In this document: positions 27,343-36,529 of the stretch, in pieces
How positions within the stretch are numbered: the stretch's first letter is position 1
How the letters are laid out: every line of letters begins with the position of its first letter
Origin: Gammaproteobacteria bacterium AqS3
GTDB taxonomy: Bacteria > Pseudomonadota > Gammaproteobacteria > MEIF01 > AqS3
Direction: 5' to 3'
NCBI GenBank assembly: GCA_001750645.1
Contig: MEIF01000002.1
Coordinates: 1 to 64,000 of the forward strand
Length of the DNA stretch: 64,000 nt
Position numbers and translations under genes: made by a program
The notes under the pieces: model-generated
What the model saw: only the letters and a program-made list of their open reading frames with translations
Told to the model about the DNA's origin: nothing
Database searches by the model: none

Positions 27343-27830
27343 GACGGATCCCCCTTTGCAGGGCGCTCGTGCAGGGCGGGCGATTTTAGCGGGTGGGTCA
27401 TCTGGATATGCAGGATGCCGGCGTCCATGTAGGGGTCGCCGGTCGGGGTGAAGCCGCGCCGGGCGTAGGTGTCCCTGAGATACAGCTGCGCCGAGATGCG
27501 CATGCCGAAATCGCCGTAGAGCCGGCGCGCCCGCAGCAGGCAGAGGTGCATCAGCAGCGCCCCGATGCGCTCGCCCCGCCGGGCCTCGGGGGTCACCAGC
27601 CGGCCAAAGGAGCACTCGCTGTAGGCCACCCCGGGCGGCAGCAGGCGCATGTAGCCGGCCAGCTCGCCGCAGGCGTCGTGCGCGAGCAGGTGCTCGGCCG
27701 GCTGATCCCAGCCGTCGCAGTCGAGGTAGAAGCACTCCTGCTCGAGGATGAACACCTGCTGGCGCAGGGCGAGGATGCGATACCACGTCCGGGCGCCAAT
27801 CTCATCAAAGCCGAGCCAGGAAAAGCGCAC
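27339..27830 (-). CDS. ElaA-like GNAT acetyltransferase
   Basis: 163 aa from a GTG giving VRFSWLGFDEIGARTWYRIL; the track ORF extends far upstream without coding character. RQQVFILEQECFYLDCDGWDQPAEHLL and the acetyl-CoA motif VTPEARRGERIGALLMH are characteristic of the ElaA group, whose substrate is not well defined. The stop overlaps the argD TTG (TTGA), so the two are co-translated. No strong SD is seen, so the start could be a few codons off. Confidence 0.82.
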   Translation of the reverse strand: MRFSWLGFDEIGARTWYRILALRQQVFILEQECFYLDCDGWDQPAEHLLAHDACGELAGYMRLLPPGVAYSECSFGRLVTPEARRGERIGALLMHLCLLRARRLYGDFGMRISAQLYLRDTYARRGFTPTGDPYMDAGILHIQMTHPLKSPALHERPAKGDPS

Positions 27831-27900
27831 CAGGTCAGCGCCTATTGAAGCCGGGGGCGGGGCATTATGATTGGCCGCCCCGAATGCGGCGAGAACCACC

Positions 27901-29547
27901 ATGAAACCCTTCAGGCGCAGAAGTTTTCTGCAGGGCGGGGCGGCCGGGGCCGCATTGATCGGCATCGGAGCGGGGGCGACCAGCTGCTCGCCGCCGCCGC
28001 CGACAGCGTTCAACCACGGCGTCGCCAGCGGCGATCCGACCGACTCGGCATTCATCATCTGGACCCGCGTCAGCGTCGCCGAACCGGGCGACATGCCGGT
28101 GCAGTGGGTTGTCTCCCGCGACCCCGAGCTGCGCGATGTGGTCGCCTCGGGCAAGGCCGTGGCGCGCCCGCTGCACGACTACTGCGTCAAGGTCGACGTC
28201 GCCCTGCCCGCCGGCGAGACCCCGGGCAGCAGCTACCACTACGGGTTCGTCACGCACGATCAGCGCTCGCCGATCGGCCGCACCCGCACCTTCCCCTCCA
28301 GCGGCCTGGCCGACGCCAAGCTGGCGGTGGTCTCGTGCTCCAACTACATGGCCGGATTCTTCCACGTCTACCGCGAGCTGGCCAAGCGCGACGACATCCA
28401 GGCCGTGCTGCACCTGGGCGACTACATCTACGAGTACGGCGCCGACGGCTACGGTGCCGAGATCGGCGAGAAGATCGGCCGGCTGGTCGCCGACCCGGGG
28501 CATGAGATCCTCTCGCTGCGGGACTACCGCGGCCGCTACGCCCAGTACCGCAGCGATCCGGATCTGCAGGCAGCACACGCGCGGCACCCCTTCATCGCGG
28601 TCTGGGACGACCACGAGAGCGCCAACAACTCCTGGCGCGAGGGGGCGCAGAACCACGACGAGGAGACCGAGGGCAGCTGGAGCGAGCGCCGGGCGGCGGC
28701 GCTGCAGGTCTACAGCGAGTGGATGCCGATCCGGCTGCCTCAGCCGGACAGCCTGCTGCGCATCTACCGCGACTTCCGCATCGGCGACCTGGTGCATCTG
28801 CACATGCTCGACACGCGCCTGATCGGGCGCGACCGGCAGCTGGAGTACAGCGACTTCATGGGCGATGCGGGCTTTGATCAGACCGGCTTCCGCAAGGCCC
28901 TTTCGGATCCCGACCGGCAGCTGCTGGGACCCAAGCAGTACGCCTGGCTCGAGGACAACGTCGCACAGTCCGAGGCCACCTGGCAGGTGCTGGGCCAGCA
29001 GGTGCTGATGGGGCGCATCGGGATCCCCAAGCTCAGCGACCTGACCGGCGAGGGCGTCCCCGAGACCTTCCTGAGGTTCCTCAAGTCGATCGAGGGCCGG
29101 CAGCTGCCCTCCAATCTGGATGCCTGGGACGGCTATCCGGTGCAGCGGGAGGCGCTGCTCAGCCTGGCGCAGCAGCAGGGCAAGAGCCTGATCTCGCTGG
29201 CCGGCGACACCCACAACGCCTGGGCCAGCAACCTCTACAACAACCGCCGCCAGCAGGCCGGCGTCGAGTTCGCCGTCAGCTCGGTGACGTCGCCCGGCAT
29301 CTCCGACTACCTGAGGCTGCGCCGGCCCAAGCTCGCCGAGAGGCGCTCGCGCGATTTCAACCCGGGGCTGAGATACATCAACAGCCGCTCGCGCGGGTAT
29401 CTGGTGCTGAGCCTCAGCCAGGACAGCGCCGAGGCCGAGTACATCTTCCTCGACAGCGTGCTGGATCGGGAGAGCTATCAGGTGCTCGAAAAGGACACCC
29501 AGCGGCTGGCGGTCGACGCCGCTCCGGGGTCGGCGCTGCGCAGCTGA
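27901..29547 (+). CDS. phoD: PhoD-family alkaline phosphatase/phosphodiesterase, Tat-exported
   Basis: 548 aa from the ATG giving MKPFRRRSFLQGGAAGAALIG, a twin-arginine signal (RRRSFLQ) followed by a small hydrophobic stretch and a Cys at SCSPPP that could be a lipobox. The metallophosphatase core shows LHLGDYIYEYG, FIAVWDDHESANN and LAGDTHNAWASN. PhoD releases phosphate from esters outside the cytoplasm using Ca/Fe. A PhoB/PhoR-like pair is in the window at 16-18 kb, but I saw no clear Pho box upstream. Confidence 0.9.
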   Translation: MKPFRRRSFLQGGAAGAALIGIGAGATSCSPPPPTAFNHGVASGDPTDSAFIIWTRVSVAEPGDMPVQWVVSRDPELRDVVASGKAVARPLHDYCVKVDVALPAGETPGSSYHYGFVTHDQRSPIGRTRTFPSSGLADAKLAVVSCSNYMAGFFHVYRELAKRDDIQAVLHLGDYIYEYGADGYGAEIGEKIGRLVADPGHEILSLRDYRGRYAQYRSDPDLQAAHARHPFIAVWDDHESANNSWREGAQNHDEETEGSWSERRAAALQVYSEWMPIRLPQPDSLLRIYRDFRIGDLVHLHMLDTRLIGRDRQLEYSDFMGDAGFDQTGFRKALSDPDRQLLGPKQYAWLEDNVAQSEATWQVLGQQVLMGRIGIPKLSDLTGEGVPETFLRFLKSIEGRQLPSNLDAWDGYPVQREALLSLAQQQGKSLISLAGDTHNAWASNLYNNRRQQAGVEFAVSSVTSPGISDYLRLRRPKLAERRSRDFNPGLRYINSRSRGYLVLSLSQDSAEAEYIFLDSVLDRESYQVLEKDTQRLAVDAAPGSALRS

Positions 29548-29641
29548 ACACGGTCGCACCCGAGCCGGCCGGTCGGTCGATCTGAGCATTGAGCGCGGCA
29601 AATCGGCATAATCCGAAATTCTGCGCGCACGAGGCGACCCC

Positions 29642-31297
29642 ATGAGCCAAGAACCGTCCGGCAGCGAGAGCGCCGAATCCATGCAGAGCACCCCGGAACA
29701 GGGCACCGCCGTCGACACCAAGGGGCGGCCGATCTCCAAGCTCTATTCGATCTACGCCCTGGGGATATTGATCCTCGTCTACGTCTTCAACTTCCTCGAC
29801 CGCACCATCCTGTCGATCCTCGCCGAGGACCTCAAGCGCGACCTCGGCCTGACCGACAGCCAGCTGGGCTTCCTCTACGGCACCGCCTTCGCCGTGTTCT
29901 ACGCCATCTTCGGGATACCGCTGGCGCGCCTGGCCGACTTCTGGATGCGCGGCCGGCTGATCGCCCTGGGGCTGGGCACCTGGAGCCTGATGACGGCGCT
30001 GTCGGCGAGCGCCGGCAACCTGATCAGCCTGTCGATCTACCGCTTCGGCGTCGGCATCGGCGAGTCCAGCGCCAGCCCGGCGGCCTTTTCGCTGCTGTCC
30101 GACTACTTCTCGCCCAGGGTGCGCGCCACCGTCATGTCGCTCTACTCCAGCGGCATCTATATCGGCGCCGGGATCGGGCTGGTCATCGGCGGCCTGGTGG
30201 TCGACAACTGGAACACCGCCTATCCGGACACCTCGGCCGCCCCGCTGGGGATGGCCGGCTGGCAGGCGGCGTTTCTGGTGGTCGGCCTGCCCGGGCTGAT
30301 CCTGGCCGTCGCCGTCTGGCTGCTGCGCGAGCCGCAGCGCGGCACCTTTGACCCGGACTACCGCGCCCCCGAGCAGCAGGAGTCCCCGGTCAGCCTGCTC
30401 TCCAAGGAGCTCTCGACCATCCTGCCGCCCTTCCACTTCGGGCAGATGTTCCGCTTCGGCGGAACCCCGGCGCTGCTCGGCAACCTGGGCGTCCTCGGCC
30501 TGGTCACGGCGGTCTGCACCGGGCTGTGGTACGTCAGCGGCGACCTGCTGCAGTGGGCCGCCCTGGGCATCGGCGCCTATGCGGCGATTTCGTGGGTGCA
30601 GTCGCTGAAGCACCGCGACCGGGCGACCTTCCGCACCGTCTTCGGCAGCCGCGCCCTCATGACCGGCATCCTGGCGTTTTCCTGCATGTCGTTCGTCGGC
30701 TACGGCGCCGGGTTCTGGGGGGCGCCCTACTTCATCCGCAACTTCGGCATGTCCGAGACCGAGGTCGGCCTGTACCTGGGCACCTTTTCGGCCGTCGGCG
30801 GGTTCGCCGGGATCACCATGGGCGGGTGGATTTCCGACCTGCTGCGCCAGCGCATCGCCGGGGCGCGCCCGCTGACCGTCATGCTGGCGGCGCCGCTGAC
30901 CGCCATCGGCCTCTACGTCATGATCGGCACCGACAACGTCGCCATTGCCCTGAGCGCCAACCTGGCCGTGAGCTTCTTCTCGACCATCTGGGTCGGCAAT
31001 GCCCCCTCGGCCGCCAGCGAGCTGGTGGTGCCCAACATGCGCGCCACCGCCGGGGCGGTCTACATCCTGATCAACACCTTCATCGGGCTGGCGCTGGGGC
31101 CGTACTGCATCGGCAAACTGAGCGACCTGTTCGAGGCCTCGGGCATGGATTCGGCCTCGGCGCTGGGCAATGCCATCGGCTGGAGCACCGCCATCCTGAC
31201 CGTCACCGTCATCGCCGCAGCGATATCGATGCGCCACTACAAGAGCGACGAGGAGGGCAGCGCCGAGCGCGCCGGAATCGCCACCTCGGAGAGCTAG
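29642..31297 (+). CDS. MFS transporter, spinster-like
   Basis: 551 aa with 12 predicted membrane helices after a hydrophilic 35-residue N-terminus. LYSIYALGILILVYVFNFLDRTILSIL and DSQLGFLYGTAFAVFYAIFGIPLARLAD are the usual first helices of the spinster/hexuronate-type MFS group seen in marine gamma- and alphaproteobacteria. Substrate unknown. It follows phoD by about 95 nt on the same strand and may share its transcript. Confidence 0.85.
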   Translation: MSQEPSGSESAESMQSTPEQGTAVDTKGRPISKLYSIYALGILILVYVFNFLDRTILSILAEDLKRDLGLTDSQLGFLYGTAFAVFYAIFGIPLARLADFWMRGRLIALGLGTWSLMTALSASAGNLISLSIYRFGVGIGESSASPAAFSLLSDYFSPRVRATVMSLYSSGIYIGAGIGLVIGGLVVDNWNTAYPDTSAAPLGMAGWQAAFLVVGLPGLILAVAVWLLREPQRGTFDPDYRAPEQQESPVSLLSKELSTILPPFHFGQMFRFGGTPALLGNLGVLGLVTAVCTGLWYVSGDLLQWAALGIGAYAAISWVQSLKHRDRATFRTVFGSRALMTGILAFSCMSFVGYGAGFWGAPYFIRNFGMSETEVGLYLGTFSAVGGFAGITMGGWISDLLRQRIAGARPLTVMLAAPLTAIGLYVMIGTDNVAIALSANLAVSFFSTIWVGNAPSAASELVVPNMRATAGAVYILINTFIGLALGPYCIGKLSDLFEASGMDSASALGNAIGWSTAILTVTVIAAAISMRHYKSDEEGSAERAGIATSES

Positions 31298-31376
31298 AGA
31301 GACAGAGGGGCAGATCAGCCCCGCCGGCGGGCCTGCACCTGCACCGGCGCACCGGCACTCGGCGCTCAGTTGGGAG
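31298..31376. other. convergent intergenic region with short palindrome
   Basis: 79 bp between convergent genes. It holds the palindrome CCCGCCGGCGGG but no T-run, so no clear intrinsic terminator is visible. Confidence 0.4.
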
Positions 31377-32249
31377 CTAGGAGGCCGCTGCCGGATAAAG
31401 CGGATGGGCTGTGGCGTCGAGGATCTCGTCCATGCCCTGGATGGTCATTGGCGCCTGGCTGGGCACCGCCAGCACGCTCGCCAGGGTCACCACCGTGCCC
31501 TTTTCGTCGATCAGAAAGTTCTCGGAGTCCGAGTTGAAGTTATCCGGGTTGAACAGCTGGTAGACGCTCCAGTAGCAGCGGTAGCTGCGCTCCCAGAGCG
31601 ACTCGATGAGCGCCTTGGAGGCGACCGGGCTGTTGACGTCGACATACAGCACCGGATTGAATTTTTTCAGGAGCTCGGTCGCCCCCCGCACCACCTGTGC
31701 CTCCATGTTGGCCGCGCTGATCTTGATCAGATTCAGATGCGGGACATCGACCACATCGTCCAGCGCCACGACGCGCACCGGCTGGCCGCCGCTGCTTGCA
31801 TCCAGGTCGCGCCAGTGCTCGACGTTGAACCAGGCCAGGTTCTGCAGCGACTCGGCGTTCATCACCGGATCCAGCATGAACTGATGACCGGCCGCCTCCC
31901 CGACGATGGCGTGAACCGTGTGGGTGTTGGAGATGCCGTTGAGCGCCAGCGTGCCGCACAGCTGCTGGAAGAAGGTGTGGCAGGCCTCGTAGGCGATCAC
32001 GCGCCCCTGCTCGCCCGCTGACTTGGCGAGCGCCAGCGTAATCGCCCCGTTGAAGGCGCCGACATCGACCGCCACCGCCCCGGGCTGGCAGATCTGCCTG
32101 AGCAGATCCAGTTTGGCCCGGGCGTATTCGCCGTATTTTTCAAGCGACCGGCCCACCAGAAGATCGTTGGTGCTGTAGACCATGCGCCCGTCCCGGGTCT
32201 CGCACACCGCCGAGCAGGTGTCCTTGAGTTCAGAGAGGATTTTGGGCAT
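31377..32249 (-). CDS. FkbM-family methyltransferase
   Basis: 290 aa. The SAM-binding motif I is AVDVGAFNGAITLALA, followed by RVIAYEACHTFFQQLCGTLALNG and the FkbM-type C-terminal half (LDDVVDVPHLNLIKISAANMEAQVVRGATELL, PVLYVDVNS). These enzymes methylate sugars, polyketides or other small molecules; the substrate here is unknown. It starts 5 nt after a 36-aa ORF that itself overlaps the methyltransferase-fusion gene, so these three probably form one transcript. Confidence 0.85.
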   Translation of the reverse strand: MPKILSELKDTCSAVCETRDGRMVYSTNDLLVGRSLEKYGEYARAKLDLLRQICQPGAVAVDVGAFNGAITLALAKSAGEQGRVIAYEACHTFFQQLCGTLALNGISNTHTVHAIVGEAAGHQFMLDPVMNAESLQNLAWFNVEHWRDLDASSGGQPVRVVALDDVVDVPHLNLIKISAANMEAQVVRGATELLKKFNPVLYVDVNSPVASKALIESLWERSYRCYWSVYQLFNPDNFNSDSENFLIDEKGTVVTLASVLAVPSQAPMTIQGMDEILDATAHPLYPAAAS

Positions 32250-32254
32250 CTGGA

Positions 32255-32365
32255 CTATATCCTCTGGGTGTCAAGCTCGGCCACGAGCCTGTCGTATTGA
32301 GGGGGAGTGAGTTTCTTGATCAAGCCCAGCCTTTCCACATCCAAGCCTAATTGGAATTTTTGCAT
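32255..32365 (-). CDS. 36-aa small ORF between the fusion gene and fkbM
   Basis: Too short for the ORF track. ATG at 32365 lies inside the end of the upstream gene and the stop at 32255 is 5 nt before the fkbM start. The peptide is charged and helical (LIKKLTPPQYDRLVAEL). Tight overlap on both sides argues for translation, possibly to couple the flanking genes. No family recognised, and no strong SD seen. Confidence 0.45.
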   Translation of the reverse strand: MQKFQLGLDVERLGLIKKLTPPQYDRLVAELDTQRI

Positions 32366-33462
32366 CGTTCAAATATCGTGACAACCCGAAACCTGTGGTT
32401 GGTGCTCTTCACCATCCCGATCAGGCCCGTGATGCTCCATTCGTCTTTCCTATACATGGGCAAAACCTGATCGAGCCAGACCACATGGGTGCCTATTTTA
32501 GCCCGCTTGCCCAGGGTCTTCATCACTTTATTGCGCTTCACCATCGTCGGCTGATAGTGATCCGCATCCTCGACAGAATACGGCGGGTCAGCCAGTATCA
32601 GGTCATAGTTCTCAATGGGCACGTTCTTCAGCGTCTGGGCATCATCCAAAAATGTGGGCTCCGCTTCAGGATCCAAATCCACCGTATCCCCAGGCATGAC
32701 AGACAAGTCCACCCGACCGGAAAACAGATGCAGGACTCGGCCTTTGTCGGGGAATAGGGCCTTGATGCGCTTGAGATAACCCGCCGGATACCCGCCGTAA
32801 TAGCCCGACCGCACCCGGTAATCGTTGCCCATCACCCAGATCCCCAGAATGCGACCGTCCTCCCCAACATGCAGGCATTCCGGAAACTTGGTTTTCTCGA
32901 CATAGCTGGCAATGCGCTGGCTCGGCGTATAGGTCATTCGATATCTCAGGATATTCCGCACGGTGCGATCAAATTCTCGGATCAGTTTTTTATTGACAGG
33001 ACTGGCGATATTTTTCTTTTCTTTTTTTTCTGCATGAATTTCGTCCTTTTTTGCAATGCCGGCTAATCTGATATTTTCAGCTGCGCAGGCCTCCCGTATG
33101 CGCCGCAGCATCAGCCAGGCGGATTTCTGCGTAATGCCAATTTCACTGCCCAATTGCGGGCTGGATAAATTCTGACGGGCAGTCTGAAGCAGGTAAATCG
33201 CATAAAGCCATTTATGCAGCTTAATGTTGGAGCGCTCAAAGATCGTCTCCGTGCGAACGGAAAAATCTTTGCGGCAGAACTTGCATCGATACTTGCCCGA
33301 GGTCCGGCTCTTTACGGGGGAGGCATTATTCCTGCTGTCGCAATAGGGACAATCGACCCCTGTTTTCCACCGAATAAGCGCCAAATATTCCGCCGCTGAT
33401 TTTTCGTCGGAAAATTTCGCAGAAAAATCAGAGACGTCGGCGGGGTTTTCCAGTTTTTTCAT
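32347..33462 (-). CDS. fusion of IS1595-type zinc-ribbon/HTH to a DPPY methyltransferase
   Basis: 371 aa in one uninterrupted frame. Residues 1-140 look like the N-terminus of an IS1595/ISXO2 transposase: zinc ribbon CPYC...CKFC, then a helical region (HKWLYAIYLLQTARQNLSSPQLGSEIGITQKSAWLML). The expected DDE catalytic domain is absent. The C-terminal half has a Rossmann methyltransferase signature: YGGYPAGYLKRIKALFPD, motif I-like VLHLFSGRVD, and motif IV LILADPPYS, typical of N6-adenine or N4-cytosine methylases. Two palindromes sit at its start. GC is lower than in the flanks. Probably a domesticated element with DNA-modifying function; target unknown. Confidence 0.8.
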   Translation of the reverse strand: MKKLENPADVSDFSAKFSDEKSAAEYLALIRWKTGVDCPYCDSRNNASPVKSRTSGKYRCKFCRKDFSVRTETIFERSNIKLHKWLYAIYLLQTARQNLSSPQLGSEIGITQKSAWLMLRRIREACAAENIRLAGIAKKDEIHAEKKEKKNIASPVNKKLIREFDRTVRNILRYRMTYTPSQRIASYVEKTKFPECLHVGEDGRILGIWVMGNDYRVRSGYYGGYPAGYLKRIKALFPDKGRVLHLFSGRVDLSVMPGDTVDLDPEAEPTFLDDAQTLKNVPIENYDLILADPPYSVEDADHYQPTMVKRNKVMKTLGKRAKIGTHVVWLDQVLPMYRKDEWSITGLIGMVKSTNHRFRVVTIFERCKNSN

Positions 33463-33470
33463 GAAAAAAC
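33453..33470. promoter_or_regulatory. perfect 18-bp palindrome over the start codon
   Basis: GTTTTTTCATGAAAAAAC reads the same on both strands and contains the ATG of the minus-strand fusion gene. A protein bound here, possibly the fusion protein through its zinc-ribbon/HTH, would block expression. The role is inferred. Confidence 0.5.
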
Positions 33471-33492
33471 CCGGATTTTTCGTGAAAACCGG
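33471..33492. promoter_or_regulatory. second, imperfect palindrome CCGG...CCGG
   Basis: CCGGATTTTTCGTGAAAACCGG is an imperfect inverted repeat directly upstream of the first palindrome and shares its T-run/A-run half-sites. The pair resembles a double operator. Confidence 0.4.
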
Positions 33493-33553
33493 CGCGCATT
33501 ATAGCCGTGCATCTGGTGCTCAAGGTATATAGATCCTCCGGTTTGGATGGGGT

Positions 33554-35374
33554 CTAGAAACCCGCCTGCTCGTCCTGGATGACCCGATGGTAGGCCTCGT
33601 CCAGGCGCTCATAAACGCCGCTCTTTGGCTTGCGGACGAAGATCTCGTCATCGCCGATGCGATCCAGGTGGTAGGCCTGCTCCCGCAGCTCGCCCTTGAG
33701 CAGCTTGAAGGTGCCGGTGGTCGCCATCGAGCGCTGCACCCGCAGGAACACCGGGCGGGCGTAAGCCGGCAGCTCGGCGTCCACCAGACGGGCGAGGGCC
33801 TCGGCGTCAAACTCGACGCCGGCATCCAGTGCGAATGCCGCCATGCCGGCCCGCCCCTCAGCGCCGGGCACCTCGACGCCGTAGACGTTGGCCATGTCGA
33901 TCTGCGGGTGCGCATTGAGCACCTCGGCGACCTCATTGGTCGAGACGTTCTCGGCGCGCCAGCGGAACGTGTCCCCGGTGCGATCGACAAACTGGAAGTG
34001 CTTGAGCTTCATGGCAAAGCCGACGTCAATCTGGCGCACCAGATCGCCGGTGTTGAACCAGCTGTCCCCCGGCTTCAGTGCGTCTCGGACGATTTTCTTC
34101 TCGCTCGCATCCTTGTCGGTATAGCCGTCGAACCGGTATTTGTCGGTGATCTCGGCCAGCAGCAGCCCCGGCTCGCCGAAGGGCACCTCAATGCAGCGCC
34201 CCGCCGCATCGCGCAGGATGACGTCGTTTTCATTGTCGTATTGCACCAGCGCCACCTTGGACACCGCCGCACCGATGGTGCGATCCTTGTTCAGGACATT
34301 GATGAAGCCGACATTGGCCTCGCTGGCGCCGTAGATTTCGCAGATCCGCTCGACCTGAAAGCGGCTCTTGAACTCGTCCCAGATATCCGGGCGCAGGCCA
34401 TTGCCCAGCATCTTCTGCAGCGGATTGTCCCTCTCCTCCGGGCAGACCGGCTGCGTGATGAGGTAGCGGCACAGCTCGCCGACATAGACAAAGCAGTTGG
34501 CCCGGTGCTTCTGTACCTCCGGCCAGAAATTCGAGGCCGAAAAATGCCGGCGCAGCACGATGGACGCCCCGACCGTGATGAAGGCGCACAGCCCCGGCCC
34601 GAGGCCGGTGATGTGATAGATGGGCAGGCACAGATACAGCCGGTCGGCGGGCTTGAGCTTGAAGCCGAGCCGTCCCATGCCGTGCCCGGCGGCGACGATC
34701 TTCCGGTGCGTCACCAGCGCCGCCTTGGGCAGGCCGGTCGTCCCGGAGGTGAAGATGTAGAGCGCGTTCTCGCCCGCCGTGACCTGCCTGGTGCTGGCCG
34801 GGTTTTCGGTCGGCTTGCCGGCCATCTCGGCCCGGGCGTCCGCCGCCCACTCCGGCTTGGCATCGCCGGCTGCATCGGCAAACCACAGCAGGATCTGCTC
34901 GCCGCCGTCCCCGCCCAGCTCGGGGCGCACCTGGTCAAAGACATCGGCGCGCTCGGCCCCGACGATGCACCCCCTGGCGTCGGTCGAGCGGATGCAGTGC
35001 ACCAGCCCGGCGCCGCTCAGGCTGGTGTTGATCAGGCTGGCGCTGGCGCCCAACTTGACCAGCGCCAGCATCGACAGGACGAATTCCGGGCGGTTCTCCA
35101 TAAAGAGGGCGATCGTGTCGCCCCGGGAGACGCCCTTCTGCACGAGCACTGCCGCCAGCCGGTTGACCTCGCCGTTGAACTCGCCGTAGCTCCACTCGCG
35201 ATCCCCAAAGATCAGCATGGGGCTGTCCGGCGCCCCCTCGACCGTCTCCTCAAAGACGCGCCCCAGCGACACCGGCTCGTCCTCCTCCGCCAGCTTGTAG
35301 GTCAGGGCGGGAATGATGTTCGGCACCTCCCCCAGCACCCGAAACACTTCGCGAACTTTCTCAAACAGCGCCAT
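33554..35374 (-). CDS. long-/very-long-chain acyl-CoA synthetase (FATP-like)
   Basis: 606 aa from the ATG giving MALFEKVREVFRVLGEVP; the 35 extra residues in the track are read-through. The AMP-binding P-loop is YIFTSGTTGLPKAALVTH and the adenylation core includes CEIYGASEANVGF and DSWFNTGDLVRQ. The absence of a long linker and the C-terminal 'MATTGTFKLLKGELREQAYH' place it in the FATP/VLACS branch (as used for long-chain fatty or sterol side-chain acids). It activates carboxylic acids to CoA thioesters with ATP. It is 43 nt downstream of the GST-like gene and likely co-transcribed. Confidence 0.88.
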   Translation of the reverse strand: MALFEKVREVFRVLGEVPNIIPALTYKLAEEDEPVSLGRVFEETVEGAPDSPMLIFGDREWSYGEFNGEVNRLAAVLVQKGVSRGDTIALFMENRPEFVLSMLALVKLGASASLINTSLSGAGLVHCIRSTDARGCIVGAERADVFDQVRPELGGDGGEQILLWFADAAGDAKPEWAADARAEMAGKPTENPASTRQVTAGENALYIFTSGTTGLPKAALVTHRKIVAAGHGMGRLGFKLKPADRLYLCLPIYHITGLGPGLCAFITVGASIVLRRHFSASNFWPEVQKHRANCFVYVGELCRYLITQPVCPEERDNPLQKMLGNGLRPDIWDEFKSRFQVERICEIYGASEANVGFINVLNKDRTIGAAVSKVALVQYDNENDVILRDAAGRCIEVPFGEPGLLLAEITDKYRFDGYTDKDASEKKIVRDALKPGDSWFNTGDLVRQIDVGFAMKLKHFQFVDRTGDTFRWRAENVSTNEVAEVLNAHPQIDMANVYGVEVPGAEGRAGMAAFALDAGVEFDAEALARLVDAELPAYARPVFLRVQRSMATTGTFKLLKGELREQAYHLDRIGDDEIFVRKPKSGVYERLDEAYHRVIQDEQAGF

Positions 35375-35417
35375 TGCTCTACCTCCCGCCGATGCGATCC
35401 ATCCGCCCCCGCCCGCC

Positions 35418-36458
35418 CTATTGGGCGGACAGCATGGCCTCCACGCCCGTGCCCGCCAGCAGCCCATCCACCCGCGCACGGTCGCCTGGGCTCAGCGCCC
35501 GGTACTGCTCGTTGCTCCACCTCAGGCACTTGGCCTGATACGGAAACGTCGGCTGGGTCCAGGTGGCCCCGTCGATCTGCTCGGACCACTCCGGCTCGCC
35601 GGCGGCGACGGCGCGGGCATTGGCCAGCTGCGCCGGTGCGTAGACCCTGCCGATCTCGGCAAGGAGTCCCCGCAGGCTGTCGGGCTGATCCTCGATGGCG
35701 ACCCAGTCGGACTCTGCCGGCTGCAGCCCGGTCAGATCGCGCACGTGCTCAATCCACGCCACGCTGCGGGGCGAGAGTTCATGGGCGATGGCGCGCGGTG
35801 TGGGGTCAAATGCGATGAGCTGGGTCAGCTGCCCGTAGAGACCGAAATCACCGGCGCCGGGACGAGCGCCCAGCATGTATTTCTGACGGGTCAGGTGGCC
35901 TTCCATGGCGCCGAGAAACCGGCGGTAGCTGGCGTCGATGATGGGCGCCGTGGTGTCGTTCGACCCGACCACGTAGAGGCGGCTGACCTGGCGCTCCCTG
36001 ATGAAGCCCTTGAGGTTCTCGTGCTGCTCCGGAGGCTGGTTGACCCCCATGCCCAGCGGCAGCAGGGTTGCGGCATTCCCGGCATCGGCATCCAGGTGCC
36101 AGCGGTAGTGGAACATGTACTTGGTGCCCCACTCGTCGGCGAAGTCCTCGATCAGGTAGTCGATGAAGGCCAGCGCCGGATCCGTCGGCAGGACGGATCG
36201 CCCTGAGAAATCCGCCTCCAGCCGGCGGATGATGGGGGTCGAGTCGCAGACGGCCCGGGTCTGCCCGTCGTCCTCGAAGAAGAAGGTCGGCATGAGCACG
36301 GGCTTGGGCTTCTCCACCCCCAGTGCCTCGCAGAGCACCGCCGGCTGCCCCCAGGTGAGCTCGTAGGGGATGCGGCGATAGCGCAGCAGCGCCGCCATCT
36401 TCTGCGTATAGGGCGAACCCGTGCCCCCGACCAGTCTGACCCTTTCGGCTGATGACAT
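35418..36458 (-). CDS. glutathione S-transferase-like protein
   Basis: 346 aa from the ATG with a GGGAGGG SD; 9 residues of the track are dropped. The N-terminal thioredoxin-like domain reads VRLVGGTGSPYTQKMAALLRYRRIPYEL, with Ser/Tyr near the usual GSH-activating position, and CDSTPIIRRLEADF completes the GSH site. The C-terminal helical region is long (about 250 residues). Such proteins occur beside acyl-CoA synthetase genes in marine gammaproteobacteria, but their substrate is unknown. Confidence 0.8.
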   Translation of the reverse strand: MSSAERVRLVGGTGSPYTQKMAALLRYRRIPYELTWGQPAVLCEALGVEKPKPVLMPTFFFEDDGQTRAVCDSTPIIRRLEADFSGRSVLPTDPALAFIDYLIEDFADEWGTKYMFHYRWHLDADAGNAATLLPLGMGVNQPPEQHENLKGFIRERQVSRLYVVGSNDTTAPIIDASYRRFLGAMEGHLTRQKYMLGARPGAGDFGLYGQLTQLIAFDPTPRAIAHELSPRSVAWIEHVRDLTGLQPAESDWVAIEDQPDSLRGLLAEIGRVYAPAQLANARAVAAGEPEWSEQIDGATWTQPTFPYQAKCLRWSNEQYRALSPGDRARVDGLLAGTGVEAMLSAQ

Positions 36459-36529
36459 GGCATCCCTCCCTGTTGATTGCCGCACTGGGCGGGGGCTATG
36501 TTAATCCACGAGGCGGGGCGGGGCGGGCG

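Noticed and set aside
29414-31237. 607-aa minus-strand ORF
   Set aside because: Antisense to the MFS transporter; low-complexity Gly/Gln/Asp/Arg sequence.
32347-33462. Active IS1595 insertion sequence
   Set aside because: No DDE domain and I did not find terminal inverted repeats; a methyltransferase replaces the catalytic part.
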